A stretch of DNA of 55,662 nucleotides, from the NCBI GenBank assembly GCA_015207365.1, contig JADEXA010000049.1, positions 1 through 55,662 on the forward strand, given 5' to 3'. A model generated the notes under the pieces. It did no database searches. It saw only the letters and a program-made list of their open reading frames with translations, and was not told the origin of the DNA. This document shows, in pieces, positions 26,099-32,557 of this stretch. Every line of letters starts with the position of its first letter. Position 1 is the first letter of the stretch. A program made the translations under genes and the position numbers. This DNA is from Vacuolonema iberomarrocanum LEGE 07170. GTDB lineage: Bacteria > Cyanobacteriota > Cyanobacteriia > Elainellales > Elainellaceae.

Positions 26099-26672
26099 GG
26101 TTAAATCAACCCTCTGGTTGCAGAGGGCCATACGCTGTGTTGATTCGATGGATGGAAAGCAATGGCAAGCCACGGTCGAGGCTGCTTGCTCGATAATGGG
26201 GCTGCTAGGATAGTTGTGCTATCGGCTTGGAATTGTGTGGTTAAGCCAGCAAAATACATCTGGCTAGCGATCGCCCAAATGCCTCTCACTTGAAGCGATA
26301 GATGTCGGCCATTGCACCCTCCCGCTCTTCAAAACGGTCGTTGTGACATGGTCAATGGCTCGACAAGGAATGGTCGTAAAATCCGACGACATATGTGTGT
26401 AGAAGGAAGTTTTGCTGAATTGCGGTGTGAATGCAGCAAACTTTCCAAAACTCTGGAGTGGTTGAGACTCCAGTTCATACTCTGGATCAGCAAAACCTAT
26501 GCAGCCACTTTTCCTTCGAACGTGAGGGTATAGCGGTGTGCAACCGCATTAAGCACAGCAACGGTTGTGTGGGGCGCGCCGCGCCCCACACAACCGTACT
26601 TAACTAACGCGCATAGCGCTATAGAAGGTTTAGGGGCGATCGCTAGTTCTTTTCTGATCAGCGACTTCTGGG
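26099..26672. other. Island intergenic region with repeat B4
   Basis: Between two minus-strand genes. About 95 bp is a family B element; no gene is supported in the rest. Confidence 0.45.
26529..26623. repeat. Inverted-repeat element, family B copy 4 (reverse orientation)
   Basis: Nearly identical to the copy at 21080-21173, including ends TATAGCG / CGCTATA. Its presence inside the island shows that the island has been in this or a closely related genome long enough to gain the resident repeat. Confidence 0.9.
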
Positions 26673-27203
26673 TCACGCCACGTCAGTTTGGGCGGCGATG
26701 GTCTGGTAGAACTGAGCGATGTCTCGGCGCGATCGCAGATGGTAAACCTGCTTTGTTGTCTGAGCTTGTGCCACATAGTCTCGGTATTTGGGCGTCAGTT
26801 TGGCATGGCACAACCGAACCGTGGGGTAGGACTTCAGCGTCCCTTTCAGCAATGAGCTCCCTTCCGGCCAGCCAGCAGGCAGTACCCAAGCCCCTTTCAG
26901 GAACCGCTTCGTCACCCACCAGTAGTGTCGCCATACAGGCATATCGAGATACACCAGGGTATCGGCAACTTCTAGCCGTTTCCATACAGTATCGATGGAG
27001 CCGAAACCATCGACGATCCATTGCTCTTGCTGCAACAGCGAATCGTGGGCCGCTTTGAACTCGGCGTGGGGCACTGCGCCGCCGCCCGGTTGGTACTGGA
27101 TGGAATCGAGGGGAACCCAGGGCAACCCCGTCATGTCCGCCAGGCATCGGCTGAGGGTAGACTTTCCACCGCCCGCATTACCAAATACAGCAACTTTTTT
27201 CAT
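26673..27203 (-). CDS. P-loop NTPase, adenylate-kinase/topology-modulation-like
   Basis: 176 aa from the ATG at 27203 (MKKVAVFGNAGGGKSTL); an ATG at 27209 adds two residues. Walker A is GNAGGGKST (residues 8-16). LADMTGLPWVPLDSIQYQPGG and EQWIVDGFGSIDTVWKRLEVADTLVYLDMP follow the pattern of the FlaR/topology-modulation group of small kinases. The C-terminal RRDIAQFYQTI is also typical. Natural substrates of this group are not settled. 13 bp downstream of the next methyltransferase gene on the same strand, so probably one operon. Confidence 0.82.
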   Translation of the reverse strand: MKKVAVFGNAGGGKSTLSRCLADMTGLPWVPLDSIQYQPGGGAVPHAEFKAAHDSLLQQEQWIVDGFGSIDTVWKRLEVADTLVYLDMPVWRHYWWVTKRFLKGAWVLPAGWPEGSSLLKGTLKSYPTVRLCHAKLTPKYRDYVAQAQTTKQVYHLRSRRDIAQFYQTIAAQTDVA

Positions 27204-27222
27204 TGGCATTCAGCCTTCAACG

Positions 27223-27867
27223 CTACGCAGCCTTCTTGGCCACGATGAACATGATTTCCGCTTTACCGATTGACGATTTGTAATCACCCGCTTGCCATTG
27301 GTAATCAATCGCAAACCCCGCATCCGTCAAACTTTTCTCTAAGTCTTTTATCGTGAAGACCTTGACTAACGGGAAAAAGCCCAAGGCTTTACCAATGGGT
27401 GCAATCAGCTTGAACCAAGCCATCGTATCCCCCATGCACACTGTACTGGTGATGAAGACTCCGCCAGGTTGGAGCATGTTATAAACCTTGGCGATCGCCG
27501 CTTCCTTGTTTTCCAGTAGGTGCAAAACATTCAAGCCCAATACGGCATCGTAAGTGCTATCGGGGACGCTCAGCTCGTCAATGCTAGCTTGTTCAAAGGT
27601 GACGTTTTGGATGTTCTGGGCGTCGGCTTTCGCTTTGGCGATCGCAATCATGTTTGATGAGAAATCAATGGCTCGAATATGTTGCACATATGGCGCATGA
27701 GCAATGGCCGTCGATCCGGTGCCGCAACCAAACTCCAGCACGTTCATACTGGGCTGAAAATACTCCCGCGTGACCTGTAGTTTCTTCTGGTAGGCGGCTT
27801 CATCCGCGATCGGTTGTCTTGAATAACCTTCGGCGGTTTTGTCCCAAAATTTAGCTGAAGCGTTCAT
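27223..27867 (-). CDS. Class I SAM-dependent methyltransferase
   Basis: 214 aa from the ATG at 27867, preceded by AAGGAGG with 5-nt spacing. Motif I VLEFGCGTGSTAIAHAP, motif post-I IRAIDFSSNMI, motif II YDAVLGLNVLHLLEN, then NMLQPGGVFITSTVCMGDTM. Similar proteins methylate small molecules or quinone-like compounds; the substrate is unknown. A second family member, only distantly alike, lies at 25394. Likely co-transcribed with the P-loop NTPase downstream. Confidence 0.85.
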   Translation of the reverse strand: MNASAKFWDKTAEGYSRQPIADEAAYQKKLQVTREYFQPSMNVLEFGCGTGSTAIAHAPYVQHIRAIDFSSNMIAIAKAKADAQNIQNVTFEQASIDELSVPDSTYDAVLGLNVLHLLENKEAAIAKVYNMLQPGGVFITSTVCMGDTMAWFKLIAPIGKALGFFPLVKVFTIKDLEKSLTDAGFAIDYQWQAGDYKSSIGKAEIMFIVAKKAA

Positions 27868-28032
27868 CACATCCTCCTTGATTTAATTAAACGGTTTCTT
27901 CCTTTCTCGTATCTAAGGCATGTCCATGAAAATTATGGGCATTGCGGATCCTCGGGATGGCTTGAATCTATGAGATGCCGATAAATAGCCACATTCTAGA
28001 CTGGCTCCATCCTCTAAATCAGCAATCGCAAA

Positions 28033-28467
28033 TTATGCTTCCTGATGGGTTGAGTAGTACTTGGGCGCTGGGTTCCGCCACCGCCAGGTCGACCAAATGA
28101 TGAAGCACAGCGCGGCCATTTCGATGGCCATGTGAAAGGTATCGTCTAAATCGGTGGTGCCATTGTTGATTTCAAACGAAAGGGTAACCACAGCGGCGAT
28201 GATGTTTGCCCAACGGTTTGTGCCATAGGGCAATAGTCGAGAGAGAAGCACCATGGCGATCGGCACTTCGGCCACGAAACCACCAAAAAGCAACAGTTGC
28301 TCTGTAATTTGAGTCCCATTAAATGTCCCGGTCATCGCCTTTTCAATGAAGCCAGGCTCAATAAATTCATGGATATCCCGAAATATGGTGTTGAAGAGAT
28401 AAAACATCCACAGCGTCGAGAGCTTCGCTTTCATTTCTAGTGTCAGTATCTGCTTCTGCAAATTCAT
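28033..28467 (-). CDS. Four-helix membrane protein (DUF6326-like)
   Basis: 144 aa. Hydrophobic segments at about 17-35, 55-80, 87-103 and 112-128. The sequence (LSTLWMFYLFNTIFRDIHEF, EVPIAMVLLSRLLPYGTNRWANI, FHMAIEMAALCFIIWSTWRW) looks like the DUF6326 group of small bacterial membrane proteins, of unknown function. Good ribosome site (AAGGAGAACAAGC). Its ATG overlaps the stop of the upstream gene by 4 nt (ATGA), so the two are translationally coupled. Confidence 0.7.
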   Translation of the reverse strand: MNLQKQILTLEMKAKLSTLWMFYLFNTIFRDIHEFIEPGFIEKAMTGTFNGTQITEQLLLFGGFVAEVPIAMVLLSRLLPYGTNRWANIIAAVVTLSFEINNGTTDLDDTFHMAIEMAALCFIIWSTWRWRNPAPKYYSTHQEA

Positions 28468-28769
28468 GCTTGTTCTCCTTCGTCCAATTTTTTTGCCTGT
28501 TCGAGCTGGGTCGGCATGACCGAGATCAGCGGCAGCCCTAAGTCACGCACCTTAATCAGCACGCCGTAGAGCGCAGCCTGATCCACCACCGAGCCAGACA
28601 ACAGCGTTTCACCGTTGTCCTTTAGCGCGATACTCCTATCGGAGTGGCGTTGCGCGATCGCAAAGCCCTCAAACCAAGCACTCCACCGCTGATCAAGATG
28701 TCCCTTGATACAAATTTCGTATTGGTCAAGGGGGTGGCGATCTTTGGCTGAACGGTGTGGTTGACTCAT
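28464..28769 (-). CDS. Small conserved protein, unknown function, with in-frame hairpin insert
   Basis: 101 aa. The pattern YEICIKGHLDQRWSAWFEGF ... ETLLSGSVVDQAALYGVLIKVRDLGLPLISV is that of a common small bacterial family (G-H-L-x-x-x-W...F...L-x-G-x-V-x-D-Q-A-A-L-x-G-V-L). It is usually found beside small membrane proteins and has no known function. The segment AIAQRHSDRSIA in the middle looks inserted: it is encoded by a GC-rich stretch with a hairpin and a HIP1 octamer (28626-28660). The stop overlaps the start of the membrane protein gene. Confidence 0.7.
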   Translation of the reverse strand: MSQPHRSAKDRHPLDQYEICIKGHLDQRWSAWFEGFAIAQRHSDRSIALKDNGETLLSGSVVDQAALYGVLIKVRDLGLPLISVMPTQLEQAKKLDEGEQA

Positions 28770-28957
28770 GGGAGTTGCGAACTGCCTTCTCTAATCACGA
28801 CTGGCGTTAACAACTCAAAAGTACAAACGGACATGGGGAGCCGTTGTCCCCAGATGTGGGGATTCGATGTGGGGATTTATGGGTAAGTCTCGTGGATGTT
28901 GACAGTGGCTTCTGAGCAAACATTACAATGGGAGCACCTGAGTTGGTAGAAAGTGCG

Positions 28958-29200
28958 ATGTCTTCACTCCCGATTGACGAGGCGCAGACCCAACTGCAGC
29001 GGCTGATTGATGCTGTGAGTCAGTCACATCAGCCAGTGATCATCACAGGCGCTAGTGGCAACGCCATACTTTTGTCTGAAGAAGATTGGTTCAGCATTCA
29101 AGAGACGCTTTATCTACTATCAGTTCCCGGTATGCGCGAGTCGATTAAAGCGGGGATGGACACCCCAATCGAAGACTGTGACGGAGAGTTGGACTGGTGA
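28958..29200 (+). CDS. Phd/YefM-family antitoxin
   Basis: 80 aa from the ATG at 28958 (MSSLPIDEAQTQLQRL); an upstream ATG at 28928 is less likely. SLPIDEAQTQLQRLIDAVSQSHQPVIITGASGNAILLSEEDW is the Phd/YefM DNA-binding fold with the usual S-x-x-E-A/D-x-R/Q-x-x-L start. The C-terminal acidic tail GMDTPIEDCDGELDW is the toxin-binding part. Two direct repeats GATGTGGGGATT (28853-28864, 28866-28877) lie upstream and may be autoregulatory operators. Its stop overlaps the GTG start of the toxin remnant by 4 nt. Confidence 0.88.
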   Translation: MSSLPIDEAQTQLQRLIDAVSQSHQPVIITGASGNAILLSEEDWFSIQETLYLLSVPGMRESIKAGMDTPIEDCDGELDW

Positions 29201-29463
29201 ACCGGACACTGGTCTATACCAAGCAAGCCTAAAAAGATGCGAAGAAGCTTGCTGCCAGCAATCTAAAGAAAAAAGCTCAGACGCTACTTGATATTTTGGC
29301 TGATGATCCTTTCCAAACTCCGCCACCCTATGAAAAGCTTGTGGGCGATTTAGCCGGAGCCTACTCGGGTCGCATTAATATTCAGCATCGACTCGTCTAT
29401 CAAGTGTTCGAATCAGAGCGAATTGTCAAAGTCATTCGCATGTGGACTCACTACGATAGTTAA
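29197..29463 (+). pseudogene. Txe/YoeB-family toxin gene with a premature stop
   Basis: The frame from the GTG at 29197 reads VNRTLVYTKQA, then TAA at 29230-29232, then KDAKKLAASNLKKKAQTLLDI on to RINIQHRLVYQVF and VIRMWTHYDS, ending at 29463. Apart from codon 12 it is a complete 88-aa Txe/YoeB RelE-fold ribonuclease, with the conserved QHRLVYQV and the terminal H-Y. The family residue at the stop is commonly glutamine, so a single CAA to TAA change explains it. These toxins cut mRNA on the ribosome. The antitoxin gene beside it is intact. Confidence 0.88.
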
Positions 29464-29509
29464 CCCGTCACTCAACTGCGTCATCAAGACATAAGGATTC
29501 GGCAGATTC

Positions 29510-29644
29510 ATGCCTTCAGCGGTGTTGCCAAAGGCCACGATCGCGATCGCCCTAGAGTGCGGTTTCAATAGCTACAGTCACTTAGCGCAACAATTTCGGC
29601 GACTGACGGGGATGACTCCAAAAGCCTATCGTGCCCAGAAATAA
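29510..29644 (+). pseudogene. AraC-family HTH C-terminal remnant
   Basis: A 44-aa frame (ATG 29510) ends with ATIAIALECGFNSYSHLAQQ and FRRLTGMTPKAYRAQK, the second helix-turn-helix and closing motif of AraC regulators. Nothing upstream encodes the rest of such a protein. It is a leftover from rearrangement rather than a working gene. Confidence 0.7.
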
Positions 29645-29652
29645 ATTCCAAT

Positions 29653-29739
29653 TTCTAACGTTCCCGCTCACCGGACGCAGGCAACCTTTGCATCTAACCA
29701 ATAGCTTGACTTCGTTCCGGTGCAGCGGGATTGTTAGAA
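29653..29739 (+). other. attC-like (integron recombination site-like) imperfect inverted repeat
   Basis: 87 nt. TTCTAAC at the left end and GTTAGAA at the right end, then CCCGCT-CACCGGA on the left against TCCGGTGCAGCGGG on the right. The arms pair except for one extra G on one side and a 3-nt unpaired spacer next to the core. A TAAC core, an unpaired spacer and an extrahelical base are the recognised features of integron attC sites. The right core does not fully match the GTTRRRY consensus. It follows the toxin-antitoxin genes in cassette order, and the stop codon of the minus-strand ASCH gene lies within it. Confidence 0.5.
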
Positions 29740-30129
29740 ATCGCTCGGTAGATTCAGATTCACGTACATAAAAGATTGCGGTGGTCGAGCTATATTAAAC
29801 AATTCCATCAATGTTGCTGGTTTAGAATATTCCCTCACCGCACTCACTTTAATTGCATGTGCAGCTTGCCTGCCTTCAAAGTACTCATCAAAATATCTCT
29901 TGCTGATTCCCGAAGCACTTTTTGTAATATCCCAAACCCGATCAGGATCTTCAGTAATTACCTCTTCTATCTCGAATTCACCAATTACCAGACCGATAGG
30001 TTTAGACGCATACACGTACACCTTTCTAATGCCTTTTTCCTTGAAAATTGCACGCCTAAATTCAAATCGTTTTTCGCCGGAAAATATAGCATTGGCAAAC
30101 TTTGGTTTAATTGATAATAATACGTCCAT
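29734..30129 (-). CDS. ASCH-domain (PUA-fold) protein
   Basis: 131 aa from the ATG at 30129; an upstream ATG at 30183 would overlap the previous gene more deeply. MDVLLSIKPKFANAIFSGEKRFEFRR is the ASCH signature (S-I-K-P-x-(Y/F)-A-x-x-I-x-x-G-x-K-x-x-E-F-R-R), followed by VYVYASKPIGLVIGEFEIEEV. ASCH domains have a PUA-like fold and are thought to bind RNA; some members are ribonucleases. It overlaps the 3' end of the PIN-GNAT gene by 23 bp, so translation is probably coupled. Third gene of an AT-rich operon reading leftwards. Confidence 0.82.
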   Translation of the reverse strand: MDVLLSIKPKFANAIFSGEKRFEFRRAIFKEKGIRKVYVYASKPIGLVIGEFEIEEVITEDPDRVWDITKSASGISKRYFDEYFEGRQAAHAIKVSAVREYSKPATLMELFNIARPPQSFMYVNLNLPSDF

Positions 30130-31645
30130 CTGCTTCTGAACCCTCCAAAATCCTGTCAAACTGCTCATCACTGATTTGTTCAAATCCGCGAGGAACAGCT
30201 TCAGTTGATTGAATTACACCCGCATCAATAAGAGCTTTTAAGTTCATTCGCCTTGGGAACGAATATACGTAAAGGAAGTTTACCACAAAGGGGTGATTAT
30301 TAGTACGCCAGTTCCAGTATTCGCGTAATTCGTCATCAGAAAATACGCTCCTTTTACGACACAATTCTATAAATTGTTTCTCAGAGCTAATGTCAGTGAT
30401 TACACTTTGTACTACCCCAACGGTTGTTGTTACTGAAGTGTAGTATGCAGAGCCGCCTGAGGCAGTTCGATAAAATACTATGATATCTCCAGCGTTTAAC
30501 CCTCTTTCATATGATCGAGAAATATAAACCTTACTAATTGCATTTCTGTTTGGCTTACTCTCAATAAAATCATTTGGAGATTCAGTTCTTAATATAGAAT
30601 CTGGAAAAAGCTCTGTATGATATTGAGGATATATGGGCACAAGAAACTTGCGAGAATCTGAGCTTAAATATGGATAACTCTCACATGGATTAGAATTATT
30701 TACACGAGGTCTAAAGTCACGTACTAATACAACCTCTTCGCCATTTCCTGTTTGCTTTACCCCATGTTTTTTGAAACCCCAATCGCACAGCAGCTCTATT
30801 AACCTGTTTTGTTCTAGGGTGTAATCGAACAAAGTCACATAAATTTCTTCAACTGAAAACCGAAGTGCGTTATCGAAGACTATTTTGAGAAATCTTTCCC
30901 CCAATTTATAGCCATTTGAGATCACCTTAAAAGTTCCAACTTTCAATCTTTTTGCAGGAGAGAAACTTGGAATAATATCTGAATAATACTCATTCTTTCC
31001 TTCTACTTTTACGTATAGAAATGCTACCACTTCAGAAGTTTCTGACGTGCAAAAGTATGCAATTTCATCGGATTTTCTATTAAACCAATCATCAAATTCT
31101 TTATAATCTTCCCTAAATGAATCAAAGAATGTATCTCTTAAATTCAGATTTCCAAAAAGCTCTTTTTTGACAGAAAGAACTTTGTAATCAGACAAATCCG
31201 GATTCTCGGCGGTAACTTTTTCAAGAAAAGCATCAATAGTAAAAATCCGCTCTAGGATTCCTAACTCCGAAGCCTTTTTGTGAATCTTTCTATCTTCAGT
31301 AATTAGAAAATCTACACGTTTACAAAAGACCTCATTTAAAATATCTGTATCAGTAGAGTCATTATCATTTCGATCAAACTTAGCTCGAATAGAACTAACA
31401 GGGTTGCTTTCCGGTGCAAATGTTTTTAATTGATGGTAGTTAGTTATCTTTGCTTCAAATGCCGAAACAACAGTCTTGTCTTTATGCCTGCGTATCTCAT
31501 CAATAGTTTTTGGATGAACGCATTTCTGATAATGTAGCTGATCAAGCCATCTAAACAAGATGCCTATTTCTTGACGAGGTGGCTTGTTAGCTTCCCGATA
31601 AATAATTATATTGGTATCTAGCAAAACTCGCATATGAAACTCCAT
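30107..31645 (-). CDS. Multidomain PIN nuclease - GNAT acetyltransferase - PUA/EVE-like protein
   Basis: About 512 aa from the ATG at 31645 (or 508 from 31633, MRVLLDTNII); the first is 1 nt after the upstream stop. The N-terminal 150 residues are a PIN domain with the acidic residues in place: LLDTNIIIY, HPKTIDEIRRH, NDSTDTDILNEVF, VDFLITEDRKIHKKA. Residues about 170-340 fit a GNAT acetyltransferase (YKLGERFLKIVFDNAL, YVTLFDYTLEQNRLIELL, CDWGFKKHG). About 370-505 looks PUA/EVE/ASCH-like (YISRSYERGLNAGDIIVFYR, GVVQSVI). PIN domains cut RNA and GNAT domains acetylate; here the target may be RNA or tRNA. Much lower GC than its surroundings, so acquired. PIN call firm, GNAT likely, C-terminal fold tentative. 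Confidence 0.75.
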   Translation of the reverse strand: MEFHMRVLLDTNIIIYREANKPPRQEIGILFRWLDQLHYQKCVHPKTIDEIRRHKDKTVVSAFEAKITNYHQLKTFAPESNPVSSIRAKFDRNDNDSTDTDILNEVFCKRVDFLITEDRKIHKKASELGILERIFTIDAFLEKVTAENPDLSDYKVLSVKKELFGNLNLRDTFFDSFREDYKEFDDWFNRKSDEIAYFCTSETSEVVAFLYVKVEGKNEYYSDIIPSFSPAKRLKVGTFKVISNGYKLGERFLKIVFDNALRFSVEEIYVTLFDYTLEQNRLIELLCDWGFKKHGVKQTGNGEEVVLVRDFRPRVNNSNPCESYPYLSSDSRKFLVPIYPQYHTELFPDSILRTESPNDFIESKPNRNAISKVYISRSYERGLNAGDIIVFYRTASGGSAYYTSVTTTVGVVQSVITDISSEKQFIELCRKRSVFSDDELREYWNWRTNNHPFVVNFLYVYSFPRRMNLKALIDAGVIQSTEAVPRGFEQISDEQFDRILEGSEADGRIIIN

Positions 31646-31646
31646 A

Positions 31647-32171
31647 TCACAGATATAATGATACTTTTTCGATTGATGTTTCCAGGTTTTCTGTTGCTTT
31701 GATGACACTGATCGGAATTTCTAAGGACTGACTTATAAGGTTTGCTCTTTCTCTTTCTTGTGCTTGCAATTCCGCAATTAATTCAATGTTGTGCATAAGA
31801 CTATCCCTATTTGATAGCCGCTCAGCAATTGCCTCAGGACTATCTATTAGCAGAATAATTGCACATGGCGATATTGCCTCAAAAGTTTCTAGCGGAACAT
31901 CTTGGATACCTGATGTAGCGCTTAGGAGGCAAAAATGACCATCTAATAATACAGTCCGGCAGCTTGTCTGGTAACGTGCTAGTTCTTCAGCAAGTATCAA
32001 TTGATTTTTCTCTACATCTAGTACGGTTTTATCAACCTGATGCTTGACATATCGCCCAATTAATTCACTAGCGGTTATATGTGCTACATCGAAACGACAA
32101 ACTAGATTTTTACAGAAGTACGTTTTCCCAACGCCATGTACTCCTCCTATAAAAACTGTTCTAGTTGCCAT
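31647..32171 (-). CDS. Small P-loop kinase-like ATPase
   Basis: 174 aa from the ATG at 32171 (MATRTVFIGGVHGVGKT). Walker A GGVHGVGKT at residues 9-17. LLDGHFCLLS (about 91-100) is the strand with a conserved acid of nucleotide and polynucleotide kinases. DSPEAIAERLSNRDSL resembles the arginine-bearing lid of adenylate-kinase-type enzymes. It is probably a nucleotide or RNA kinase rather than a motor AAA+ ATPase, as it has no sensor or arginine-finger domains. First gene of the AT-rich three-gene operon; the next start follows its stop by 1 nt. Its promoter region holds 41-bp tandem repeats. Confidence 0.78.
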   Translation of the reverse strand: MATRTVFIGGVHGVGKTYFCKNLVCRFDVAHITASELIGRYVKHQVDKTVLDVEKNQLILAEELARYQTSCRTVLLDGHFCLLSATSGIQDVPLETFEAISPCAIILLIDSPEAIAERLSNRDSLMHNIELIAELQAQERERANLISQSLEIPISVIKATENLETSIEKVSLYL

Positions 32172-32336
32172 TGAGTATTCCTCTGAATTGATTCGCAAAA
32201 TTCAAGTGTATCGATTCGGTTCTAAGGAATTTTAATCTTCCTTGGGCGGATATGGTTGTGTCTTTAAATTAGTTTGTTACCCCCGGTACTACATCTGACT
32301 TGGATTGCTAACTCGTAATTAGAGGGAAAATTTCCA

Positions 32337-32459
32337 CCTAAGATCCTCATACGGGGAAATAGGCGGAAATATTTCCGCCTAAGATCCTGTTTTGGGCAGA
32401 TAGGTGGAATCACGTCAGCCTAATACCCCAATATGGGTGATTAGAATAGATGCGTTCAG
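32337..32459. repeat. Three 41-bp tandem repeats upstream of the kinase operon
   Basis: Units 32337-32377, 32378-32418 and 32419-32459. Units 1 and 2 share CCTAAGATCCT and the AGG-GGAA part; unit 3 is more diverged (CCTAATACCCC). They lie 166-288 bp before the kinase start, in the 386-bp gap between it and the MalT-like gene, and could be operators. The gap holds no gene. Confidence 0.7.
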
Positions 32460-32557
32460 TATAATCGCCCCCCCCAAATGCTGAGAATTATCGAGGGGTG
32501 TTTGGGCGATCGCCTGCTCTAATCACGATTATGGAAGGGCATTGTGGGAATGAACGC

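Noticed and set aside
32337..32459. Tandem repeats considered as a CRISPR array
   Set aside because: Units abut without spacers and diverge; no cas genes anywhere in the window.
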